DNA from: JBCCJA01 sp039045975
GTDB taxonomy: Bacteria; Planctomycetota; Planctomycetia; Planctomycetales; Planctomycetaceae
Reading direction: 5' to 3'
Assembly: GCA_039045975.1 (NCBI GenBank)
Contig: JBCCJA010000033.1
Coordinates: forward strand, 1 to 40,063
DNA: 40,063 bases
A model generated the notes under the pieces. The model was given only the letters and a program-made list of their open reading frames with translations, had not been told where the DNA came from and did not search any database. The number at the start of each line of letters is the position of its first letter. Within the stretch, counting starts at the first letter, position 1. Shown here piece by piece: positions 23,636-30,846 of this stretch. A program made the translations under genes and the position numbers.

Positions 23636-24700
23636 TTAGCAGGTCTCGCAGAAGCGGCGGAACGCCTCGATCTCCGACTTCCCGCCGACGACGAGCGGGA
23701 CACGCTGGTGCAGGCCGTCGGGTTCGATCGCGAGCGTCCGCGATCTGCCGCTGTAGGAGCCGCCGCCGGCCTGTTCGGCGAGGAACGCGACGACGTTCGC
23801 TTCATAAAGCAGTCTTAATTTTCCGTCGGGCTGCTCGGCCGTCGGTGGGTACAGGTAGACGCCGCCCTTGAGCAGCGTGCGGTGGAAATCGGGGACCATC
23901 GAGCCGACGTAACGGAACGACCGACGCGGCCCGTCGGCCTCGTCCGTCCGCAGCCAGTCGAGATAGTCGCGGTACGCTTCCGGGTAAGAGTCGCGGCGCG
24001 ACTCGTTGAAGGAATAATAGGCCCCGCGGTCGGGCATTTTAATGCCCTCGGCGGTGAGCACGAATGCGCCGATCGCCGGATTGAGCGTGAAGCTGTGCAC
24101 GCCGTTGCCGACCGAATAGACGAGGATCGTCGACGACCCATAGATCACGTACCCGGCGGCGATCAGGTTCTTGCCGGGCTGCAGCACCCACGTCGACGGG
24201 TCGTCGCTGCCGAGGCCGTGAGGGCGGTGATAAATGCAAAACGTCGTCCCGACCGAGACGCCGAGGTCGATGTTCGAACTGCCGTCGAGCGGGTCGAAGA
24301 TGACGGCGTACTTCGCGTCGGGGCTGCCGCGGTGGACGATGACCGGCTCGTCTTTTTCCTCGCTGGCGAGGACGCCGATCGAGGCGCGGAGCGCGAGGCT
24401 GCGTTCGAGCGCGAGGTTCGCGTAGACGTCGAGCTTCTGCTGACGTTCGCCCTGGACGTTGACCGCGCCCTCCTCGCCGAGGATGTCGTTGAGCCCGGCG
24501 AGGCGGACCTTGTCGGCGATCAGCTTCGCGGCGAGCGTCACGCCGGAGAGCAGCCAGCTGAACTCGCCCGAGGCGCCGGGGAACCGGCGTTGCTCCGTCA
24601 GGATGTGCTGCTGGGCGGTGACGAAGCCGCCCGGCGCGGCGGCGTCGTCCTCGCCGGCGAGCGGGTCGAGGGCGGGGACGGTGCGGTCGGTTTCAGACAT
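23636..24700 (-). CDS. fbp: Class I fructose-1,6-bisphosphatase
   Basis: This 354-residue enzyme removes the 1-phosphate from fructose 1,6-bisphosphate in gluconeogenesis. The metal site reads YAVIFDPLDGSSNIDLGVSV, diagnostic of class I FBPase, with LASEEKDEPV (acidic pair) just before. Other landmarks are KLDVYANLAL, GYVIYGSSTILVYSVGNGVH, RYVGSMVPDFHRTLLKGGVY and GKLRLLYEANVVAFLAEQAG. ATG 24700 begins MSETDRT; an earlier in-frame ATG at 24757 lies in the gap to the protoglobin gene and is less likely. Together with pfkA at 10747-12147 the window holds both directions of this step, though far apart. Confidence 0.96.
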   Translation of the reverse strand: MSETDRTVPALDPLAGEDDAAAPGGFVTAQQHILTEQRRFPGASGEFSWLLSGVTLAAKLIADKVRLAGLNDILGEEGAVNVQGERQQKLDVYANLALERSLALRASIGVLASEEKDEPVIVHRGSPDAKYAVIFDPLDGSSNIDLGVSVGTTFCIYHRPHGLGSDDPSTWVLQPGKNLIAAGYVIYGSSTILVYSVGNGVHSFTLNPAIGAFVLTAEGIKMPDRGAYYSFNESRRDSYPEAYRDYLDWLRTDEADGPRRSFRYVGSMVPDFHRTLLKGGVYLYPPTAEQPDGKLRLLYEANVVAFLAEQAGGGSYSGRSRTLAIEPDGLHQRVPLVVGGKSEIEAFRRFCETC

Positions 24701-24781
24701 CGTGCGTCTCGGGTCGTCGGAACGACCGAGTGTCGGCCCGGCCGCCGCGACCCGCAAGACGACGCCCGCCGCGCACGACCG

Positions 24782-25378
24782 TCAGACGGCCGCGGCCGTG
24801 GTGGGGGCACCGACGTAGTGCCGATTGATCAGGTCGTTCTGGATCCAAAGCAGCTTCGTGAAAGCACGGAGGGCCTTCACCTCGGTGTCGCGGTCGAGAT
24901 CGAGGGCGGTGATCGTCGCGACGAACGCGTCGGCGACGAACCCGAGCAGCACGTTCATCTGCACCAGCGGGATGTTCAGCTGCGGGTTGCCCTTGCCGGG
25001 CGTGTGGATCTCTCCGACCAGGTCGAGGTAGGCGGCCATCTTGCCGTCGTACTCGCGGGTGACGAGGGCCTTCAGATAGTTGCCGAGGTGGTTCTTGCGG
25101 AACGCGATCATCGGGTGATCGACGGTGAGCGACTCGAGGTCGGTCGGGACTTCGCCGTCGTAGCCGTGCTGCCGCGGGACGAAGTGCCGTTTCGTCGAGT
25201 CGTAGCCGAACAGTTTGTCGTAGACGGCATCGACGAGCGTCGGGACGAGCGGCGCGAGGAGCGGCGCGGAGGCGTGAATCACGGCGATGTCTTCTTCGTC
25301 GAAGCCGACGAATTCGGCGACATAGCCGAAGCGGTAAGCGAGGTCGGTTTCCAGACGCGGTTCGTCGATCCGTTGCAT
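24782..25378 (-). CDS. Protoglobin-family heme protein
   Basis: The 198-residue protein has the protoglobin layout: ETDLAYRFGYVAEFVGFDEE at the start, then LVPTLVDAVYDKLFGYDSTK, HPMIAFRKNHLGNYLKALVT, YDGKMAAYLDLVGEIHTPGK and NVLLGFVADAFVATI. Protoglobins bind heme and gases such as O2, CO or NO. The proximal His is probably in the conserved helix region around the HLGNYL or EIHTP segments, but I cannot fix it by eye. ATG 25378 has AGGAG about 8 bases upstream. It is divergent from an Rrf2 regulator, so it is likely controlled by it. No partner sensor domain is fused. Confidence 0.88.
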   Translation of the reverse strand: MQRIDEPRLETDLAYRFGYVAEFVGFDEEDIAVIHASAPLLAPLVPTLVDAVYDKLFGYDSTKRHFVPRQHGYDGEVPTDLESLTVDHPMIAFRKNHLGNYLKALVTREYDGKMAAYLDLVGEIHTPGKGNPQLNIPLVQMNVLLGFVADAFVATITALDLDRDTEVKALRAFTKLLWIQNDLINRHYVGAPTTAAAV

Positions 25379-25486
25379 CGGGATACTCCTGGCGGATTGC
25401 TGGGCAGCGGTTGTAAAGGCGACACCGCAGTCCACAATACACACCCCGTCCGGGGACGCAAGCAATTAACGACAAGAAGGTCCGAA
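25379..25486. promoter_or_regulatory. Divergent promoter region between protoglobin and Rrf2
   Basis: The 108-base gap must hold promoters for both genes. On the minus strand TTGTGG and TACAAC, spaced 16 bases (plus-strand positions 25432-25437 and 25410-25415), are a weak -35/-10 candidate for the protoglobin gene. I see no convincing Rrf2-family inverted repeat. AAGAAGG at 25475-25481 is a likely ribosome-binding site for the Rrf2 gene. Confidence 0.35.
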
Positions 25487-25924
25487 ATGATCTCGCAGAC
25501 GGTCGACTACGCCCTGCGGGCGGTGGCGTGCCTCGCCGCCGCGGACGGGTCGATGACGACCGACGCCGTCGCCGAGAAGACGCGGGTCCCGCGGGCTTAC
25601 CTGGCGAAAATCATGCGGTCCTTGGCCCGGGCCGAGATCGTCCGCTCGGTCCGCGGCGTGAACGGCGGGTCGGTGCTCGCCCGCGACCCGGCCGGCCTGT
25701 CACTGCTGGAGGTCGTCAACGCCGTCGACCCGGTCCGGCGGATCGAGCGTTGTCCTCTCGACCTGCCGCGACACGGGGTGAGGCTATGCCCGCTCCACCG
25801 CCGGCTCGACGACGCGATCGCCGAGTTCGAGCGGGCGTTCGGCGAGACGATGCTCGCCGAACTGCTCGATCAGGCCGAAGGCAGCGTACCGCTGTGCGAC
25901 ATCAGACGGCTCGGACGGGACTGA
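25487..25924 (+). CDS. Rrf2 family transcriptional regulator
   Basis: This 145-residue protein is a winged-helix regulator of the IscR/NsrR/Rrf2 group. The N-terminal domain is typical: MISQTVDYALRAVACLAAAD, VAEKTRVPRAYLAKIMRSLA and VRSVRGVNGGSVLARDPAGL. Cluster-ligand candidates are C89, C101 and H104; IscR uses C-x5-C-x5-C-x2-H, and here the middle cysteine position is Arg95, next to His96. A fourth Cys lies at 137. It faces a protoglobin gene, which fits gas, NO or redox sensing. ATG 25487 is preceded by AAGAAGG. The same frame runs far upstream without stops, but that part is antisense to fbp and protoglobin and is not coding. Confidence 0.93.
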   Translation: MISQTVDYALRAVACLAAADGSMTTDAVAEKTRVPRAYLAKIMRSLARAEIVRSVRGVNGGSVLARDPAGLSLLEVVNAVDPVRRIERCPLDLPRHGVRLCPLHRRLDDAIAEFERAFGETMLAELLDQAEGSVPLCDIRRLGRD

Positions 25925-25950
25925 AGCGATTATGCCGTGTTAAGAACCGT

Positions 25951-26027
25951 ACAAGCCCTCGGCGCCAGCCGTGGAGGACCTAGCCTGGTCGTCCCGACTT
26001 CCTCCACGGCTGGCGCCGGGGGCTTGT
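25951..26027. repeat. Long inverted repeat, ACAAGCCC...GGGCTTGT family
   Basis: Arms 25951-25978 and 26000-26027 pair over 28 bases with one mismatch around a 21-base loop. It begins 26 bases after the Rrf2 stop. The left arm matches 39997-40023 at 26 of 27 bases, so this is a dispersed element. It could fold as a strong transcription terminator or be a small mobile palindrome. Confidence 0.85.
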
Positions 26028-26311
26028 TTCGCTGTGGTCTTCAACACGGCAAAACGGCCTCTCCAAGCGGTTGGCCGCGGCTGTCCCCGAGGTTCCGGCT
26101 CGCAACGCCGACGGCCGCAGGCCGGCAGACGTTTCGGCGTGGCATGGGAGAGGGAAATTCGAGCTGACGCCGGACGGCAGATCCGGCCCGACCGGCGTAT
26201 CCCGTACGGCCCGGACCGACGGGCCCGGGCAACGGCCGGTTTCGCCCGCCCGGGCGACGATCCCGACTCACACTTCGGGACCTCTCCCCACCGTTTTGCG
26301 CCCCGACCGCC
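26028..26311. other. Intergenic stretch after the inverted repeat, nothing recognised
   Basis: These 284 bases before the HD-GYP gene hold no frame with a recognisable domain, no RNA gene and no clear hairpin. Short open frames here look like chance in GC-rich sequence. The stretch may hold the promoter of the HD-GYP gene, but I cannot point to it. Confidence 0.5.
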
Positions 26312-27682
26312 ATGAGCACGGCCGCTCCCGCCCCCGAGGCGGACACCCCCGTCGCAGACGAGCCCGCCGAGGCCACGTCTTCAGCCGCGACCGACCCGAC
26401 CGAGTTGGTCGAGGTCCGTGTCGACGCGTTGATCGTCGGCCGGACGCTGACGCACGACATCGTCGACGGCGACGGCGTGCTCCTGCTGGCCGCGGGCCAG
26501 GCGGTGACTTCGGAGTTCAAGGCGAAGCTCAAAGAGCGACAGCTCGGCACGATCACGGTCAGCGCCGCCGACGCCGGGCGTGTCTCGCTGTCGAAAGACC
26601 TCGCCGAGAAGTTTCGGACGAAGGTCGAACTCGACGGCGAGACGACGCAGAAGCTCGACACGATCATCGATTGCGGGTTGTTGACGTTCGACAACAACGG
26701 GCCCGCGATGAAGGACTCGATGACCTTCGTCGGGCGGAAGGCGTACGACCAGAAACAGCGGGCCCGCCTCGTCGAGAAGCACGAGGAGAACGGGCAGCTG
26801 CTGTCCTCGGTCATGCAGGACGCGCTCGCCGGGAACAACGTCGACGGCAACGTCGTGACGCGAATGGCGACCGGCTACTTAAAGGAGATGTCGGACGACA
26901 CCGACAGCGTGCTCACCTCGACGATGGAGAACATCAAGGGAGCCGACATCTTCAAACGGTCACTCGAAAGCTCGACGTTGGCGATGGCGCTCGCCGTCGA
27001 GATGGGGCTCGACGAAGAGAACGTGCGGGTCCTCGGCATCTCCGGGCTGGTGCACGACTGGGGCATGGTGCTCGTCCCGGAGGAGGTGCGGAACGCGCCG
27101 CGACAGCTGACCGCGGCCGAGATGCTTGAGATCAAAAAACACCCGATCTATTCGCTGGAGATCCTTCAGAAGGTCTCCGCGTTGCCGAAGATCGTCTCGG
27201 TCGTCGCCTATCAGGTGCACGAACGGTTCAACGGCCGCGGCTATCCGCGGGGCCGCCGGGGCAACAGCATCCCGCTGTTCGCCCGGATCCTGCAGGTCGC
27301 CGACGCGTTCGTCGGGATGACGTCCGACCGCCCGCACCGCCCGCCGTTCATGCGGTACGCCGCGATGGAGGGGCTGCTGCACATGGCCCGGGAACGGTCG
27401 GTCGACCCCGACATCGTCCGGGCGCTGTTGCAGGTCCAGACGCTGTTCCCGCTCGGCAGCTTCGTGACGCTGTCGGACGACACGACCGCCCGCGTGCTCC
27501 GCCGCAACGGCGACGACTACGCCCACCCGATCGTGCAGCGTTTGACCGACGCCGAGGGCAACCTCGTCGACGCGGAAGCCGACGAGAACATCGTCGCCAC
27601 CGAGGACGACGGGGTCGCGATCGTGCAGGCCCTGCCGACGCCCGGCAGTGACGAGATCGCCTTCAGCGACGACCGCCGCTGA
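26312..27682 (+). CDS. HD-GYP domain protein with altered metal-site residues
   Basis: The 456-residue protein has an acidic Ala/Thr/Pro-rich N-terminus, a segment typical of planctomycete HD-GYP proteins (VDALIVGRTLTHDIVDGDGV), and an HD-GYP domain at about residues 220-370. Classical HD-GYP proteins hydrolyse cyclic di-GMP. Here LVHDWGM carries H248 and D249 but Met252 in place of the usual Lys; KKHP has H277; and QVHERFNGRGYP has only one His (H303) where the family has HHE. The usual early His (HS in the family) reads ES. GYP and DAFVGMTSDRPHR are kept. Activity may be lost or changed; it could be a c-di-GMP receptor. No membrane or receiver domain is seen. Confidence 0.88.
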   Translation: MSTAAPAPEADTPVADEPAEATSSAATDPTELVEVRVDALIVGRTLTHDIVDGDGVLLLAAGQAVTSEFKAKLKERQLGTITVSAADAGRVSLSKDLAEKFRTKVELDGETTQKLDTIIDCGLLTFDNNGPAMKDSMTFVGRKAYDQKQRARLVEKHEENGQLLSSVMQDALAGNNVDGNVVTRMATGYLKEMSDDTDSVLTSTMENIKGADIFKRSLESSTLAMALAVEMGLDEENVRVLGISGLVHDWGMVLVPEEVRNAPRQLTAAEMLEIKKHPIYSLEILQKVSALPKIVSVVAYQVHERFNGRGYPRGRRGNSIPLFARILQVADAFVGMTSDRPHRPPFMRYAAMEGLLHMARERSVDPDIVRALLQVQTLFPLGSFVTLSDDTTARVLRRNGDDYAHPIVQRLTDAEGNLVDAEADENIVATEDDGVAIVQALPTPGSDEIAFSDDRR

Positions 27683-27829
27683 GCGACGCGGACGTCGGCC
27701 GTCAGGGCGAAGGCGACTTCTTCGGCGGAGCCGCGAATTCACGGCCTTCCACGCGGCCGTTGCGGACCGTGACCCGGGCGGTCACAGTCTGAACGCATCA
27801 ACGCCTGCCAAACTGTCCTGCCTTCGGAG

Positions 27830-29713
27830 ATGCCCGTGCGTCGCTTGTGGATCGCGTTATTCGCCCTCTGCGTCACGGCCCCGCCCGCCGCGGCCGACGA
27901 CCGTCCGAACATCCTGTGGATCACCAGCGAGGACAACGGCCCGTTCCTCGGCTGTTACGGCGACCCGCTCGCGGTGACGCCGAACCTCGACGGACTCGCC
28001 GCCAGAGGGACGCGGTACACGAACTTCTTCGCGAACGCGCCGGTCTGCGCCGTCGCGCGGAGCACGTGGTTCCTCGGCATGCCGGCCGTCACGACCGGCA
28101 CGCATCACATGCGGAGCAAGTACCGCGTCCCGGAGAGCTGCGTGCCTTACGCCGCGCTGATCCGGGAGGCCGGGTACTTCGTCACGAACAACTCGAAGAC
28201 CGACTACAACACGCGGACCTACGGCGCCGCCGTTTGGGACCAGTGCGGGCCGCGGGCCCACTTTAAGAACCGTAAACCCGGCCAGCCGTTCTTCGCGGTC
28301 TTTAATACGACCCGCAGCCACGAGAGCTCGATCTTTCCCGGCCGCAACGAGAAACGGAAAGGCGCCCCGAAGGTCCCCCGCGTCGCCGCCGAAGACATCG
28401 TCGTCCCTCCGTATCAGGTCGCGACCGACGAAGTCGTGATGGACCACCGCCGCTATTACGACTCCATGACGATCATGGACGAACAGGTCGGACAGGTCCT
28501 GGCCGATCTCGAAGCCAGCGGCGAAGCCGACAACACGATCATTCTTTATAACTCCGACCACGGCGGCGTGACGCTCCGTTCGAAGCGGTACCTGTACGAC
28601 AGCGGGACGCGCGTGCCGCTGATCGTCGCGTTCCCCGAAAAATATAAAGATTGGGCCCCGGGAGAACCGGGTTCGGTCTCGACGCGGCTGACGCAGTTCC
28701 TCGACATGCCGCGGACGATCCTGGCGCTCGCGGGCATCGACCCGCCCGACCGCATGACCGGGCGGGTCTTCCTCGGCCCCGATCCCGAAGCCGAACCCGA
28801 GACGGTGTTGCTGTTCTCGAACCGCTTCGACGAGTCGCCCGACATGACCCGCGGCGTGACCGACGGGCGGTGGAAATACATCCGCAACTACGAATCGGAC
28901 CGCACGCGTTTCCAGATGTTGACCTACCCGCGGACCCAGCTCGGGCAGCAGTCGCAGCTGCGGGAATATCTGGCCGGGCGGACGAACGACCTGCAGTCGG
29001 CGTTCTACCAGGACCAGCCTTTCGAAGAACTCTACGACACCGAAGCCGACCCGCACGAAATTAAGAACCTCGTCGGCGACCCCGGGTCGGCCGCGAAACT
29101 CGACGAGCTGCGGGCCGACCTCGACGCGCACCTCGTCGCGGTCCACGACCTCGGCTTCCTGCCCGAGACGCTGATGGAAGAGATCAACCTCGCCGGCGGC
29201 GAGACGATCCACGACTGGGCCCAGTCGCCGCGGAACTTCCCGCTCGACAGGGTCATGGAGGTCGCGGCGATTGCCGGCGCGGGTGACCCGGCCGGGCTCG
29301 ACGCGCTCCGGGCCGCCGCCGCCGACCCGAACGAGACGGTCCGCTTCTGGGGCGTCCTCGGGCTGCGTGTGCTCGGCCCCGACGCCGCCGACGCACGGGA
29401 CGTGCTCGAAGCCCGCACCGAGGACGAGGCGACATCGGTCCGTCTCGCGGCGTGGGCCGCACTCGGCAAGCTGGGTGACGTCGACCGCGCGATCGACGCG
29501 TTGCTCGAAGAAGCCCGCACCGCCGAGAACGAGATGCACCAGGCGTACGCGCTCGACGGCGTGAAGCTGCTCGACGCCCCCGAGGCGTACACCCGCGACG
29601 AGATCGCGGCGATCAAGACCCGCGGCTACGGCGAGCGGATCTCGAAACTGCTGCAGATGGGCGCGACGATGCGGCGGCCGGGCGACAGCGTCGCCCCGCC
29701 GAAGTGGAAGTAG
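27830..29713 (+). CDS. Secreted sulfatase with C-terminal HEAT-like repeats
   Basis: The 627-residue protein has a signal peptide (VRRLWIALFALCVTAPPAAA) and an alkaline-phosphatase-fold sulfatase domain. RPNILWITSEDNGPFLGCYG provides the metal-binding start, and C73-A-V-A-R77 matches C-x-A/P-x-R, the site turned into formylglycine by a maturing enzyme. IILYNSDHGG and TRVPLIVAFPEK are also typical. Residues of about 480-560 (LDALRAAAADPNETVRFWGV, then TSVRLAAWAALGKLGD) look like HEAT repeats, which could bind partner proteins or glycan. The natural sulfate ester is unknown; planctomycetes use many sulfatases on algal polysaccharides. The next hairpins end its transcript. Confidence 0.93.
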   Translation: MPVRRLWIALFALCVTAPPAAADDRPNILWITSEDNGPFLGCYGDPLAVTPNLDGLAARGTRYTNFFANAPVCAVARSTWFLGMPAVTTGTHHMRSKYRVPESCVPYAALIREAGYFVTNNSKTDYNTRTYGAAVWDQCGPRAHFKNRKPGQPFFAVFNTTRSHESSIFPGRNEKRKGAPKVPRVAAEDIVVPPYQVATDEVVMDHRRYYDSMTIMDEQVGQVLADLEASGEADNTIILYNSDHGGVTLRSKRYLYDSGTRVPLIVAFPEKYKDWAPGEPGSVSTRLTQFLDMPRTILALAGIDPPDRMTGRVFLGPDPEAEPETVLLFSNRFDESPDMTRGVTDGRWKYIRNYESDRTRFQMLTYPRTQLGQQSQLREYLAGRTNDLQSAFYQDQPFEELYDTEADPHEIKNLVGDPGSAAKLDELRADLDAHLVAVHDLGFLPETLMEEINLAGGETIHDWAQSPRNFPLDRVMEVAAIAGAGDPAGLDALRAAAADPNETVRFWGVLGLRVLGPDAADARDVLEARTEDEATSVRLAAWAALGKLGDVDRAIDALLEEARTAENEMHQAYALDGVKLLDAPEAYTRDEIAAIKTRGYGERISKLLQMGATMRRPGDSVAPPKWK

Positions 29714-29727
29714 GGCCGAGCGACTGC

Positions 29728-29754
29728 GTAAGTCGATCTCAACAATCGACTTAC
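29728..29754. repeat. Inverted repeat after the sulfatase gene
   Basis: GTAAGTCGAT and ATCGACTTAC form a 10-base perfect stem with a 7-base loop, 14 bases past the sulfatase stop. There is no T-tract, so it may be an operator or an RNA-stabilising hairpin rather than a terminator. Confidence 0.55.
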
Positions 29755-29790
29755 AAACGCGATTGACCCTCCCGAACGGCGAGTTTTACG

Positions 29791-29822
29791 CTCCCCGGCC
29801 GTCTCCGGTCCGGGGAGTTTTT
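29791..29822 (+). terminator. Intrinsic terminator before kdsD
   Basis: CTCCCCGG (29791-29798) and CCGGGGAG (29810-29817) form an 8-base GC stem, followed by five T (29818-29822). It should end sulfatase transcripts. The kdsD start codon lies 7 bases after the T-run. Confidence 0.8.
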
Positions 29823-29829
29823 CGTCGTC

Positions 29830-30846
29830 ATGTCTGCCGCCGCACCCGCCGTGATCCCGTTCGGCGACGCCGAGCGTCTGGCGGAGGCCCGCCGGCTCGT
29901 GCTCGCCGCGGCCGAGACGCTCCGGGCCGCCGCCGGGGAGCTCGACGCCGGGTTCCTGGCCGCGGTCGACGCCGTCGATCGCTGCGACGGGACCGTCTTC
30001 GTCACCGGCGTCGGCAAGGCCGGCCTGATCGGCGCGAAGCTCGCCGCGACGCTGTCTTCGCTCGGCGTGCCATCGCGGACGCTGCATCCGGTCGACGCCG
30101 TCCACGGCGACCTCGGCGGGGTGGGCCCGGGCGACGTCGTCGTCGCCCTTTCGAACAGCGGAGAGACCGAAGAACTGACGCGGCTGCTGCCCCCCGTCGC
30201 CGAGTTCGGCGCGACCGTCGTCGCGCTCACCGCGACGGGTCGGAACACGCTCGCGCGGCTGGCCGACGTCATCGTGCCGTTCGGCGAACACCGCGAGCTC
30301 GACCCGCACGGCCTGGCGCCGACGGCGAGCACGACGGCGATGCTCGCCGTCGGGGACGCGTTGGCGGTGACGGTCGCGGCCCGACGCGGGTTCACGCCCC
30401 GCGACTTCGCCGCGTTCCATCCCGGCGGCAGCCTCGGCCGCAAGCTGCGGTCGGTCCGCGACGTGATGCGGACCGGCGACGACCTGCGGATCGCCGACGA
30501 GAACACCGCCGCCCGCGACACCCTGGCCCGCGTCGCCCGCCCCGGACGACGCACCGGGGCGTTGATGCTCGTCGACGGCCAGGGAGTCCTGACCGGCTTA
30601 TTCACCGACAGCGACCTCGCCCGCCTGCTCGAACGACGTGACGACGTGAAACTCGACGGTCCGATCGCGGCCGTGATGACGCCGGCCCCGGTCACGATCT
30701 CGGCCGACGATTCGGTCGAGCGGGCCCGCGAGACGCTCGCCGCCCGGCACCTGAGCGAACTGCCGGTCGTCGACCGGCGGGGCAGGCCGGTCGGGCTCGT
30801 CGACGTGACCGACCTGATCGGCCTCGGCCCCGGGTCGGCGGCGTGA
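29830..30846 (+). CDS. kdsD: Arabinose-5-phosphate isomerase (KdsD/KpsF/GutQ family)
   Basis: This 338-residue enzyme interconverts ribulose 5-phosphate and arabinose 5-phosphate, the first step to Kdo of lipopolysaccharide. The SIS domain shows VFVTGVGKAGLIGAKLAATL and VVALSNSGETEELTRLLPPV, and PTASTTAMLAVGDALAVTV and FAAFHPGGSLGRKLRSVRDV are diagnostic of this group. Two CBS domains follow (about residues 220-335; for example GVLTGLFTDSDLARLLERRD and DSVERARETLAARHLSELPV). The stop overlaps the GTG of the large OstA-like gene (GTGA), so the two are translationally coupled. Only a few bases separate its ATG from an intrinsic terminator. Confidence 0.95.
   Translation: MSAAAPAVIPFGDAERLAEARRLVLAAAETLRAAAGELDAGFLAAVDAVDRCDGTVFVTGVGKAGLIGAKLAATLSSLGVPSRTLHPVDAVHGDLGGVGPGDVVVALSNSGETEELTRLLPPVAEFGATVVALTATGRNTLARLADVIVPFGEHRELDPHGLAPTASTTAMLAVGDALAVTVAARRGFTPRDFAAFHPGGSLGRKLRSVRDVMRTGDDLRIADENTAARDTLARVARPGRRTGALMLVDGQGVLTGLFTDSDLARLLERRDDVKLDGPIAAVMTPAPVTISADDSVERARETLAARHLSELPVVDRRGRPVGLVDVTDLIGLGPGSAA

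Noticed and set aside
23882..25486. A long plus-strand frame running into the Rrf2 gene
   Set aside because: It is antisense to fbp and protoglobin. The Rrf2 domain begins exactly at ATG 25487 with its own ribosome-binding site, so the upstream part is not coding.
27857..29539. A 560-codon minus-strand frame opposite the sulfatase gene
   Set aside because: The sulfatase on the plus strand has its signal peptide and active-site motif; the antisense frame has no recognisable feature.
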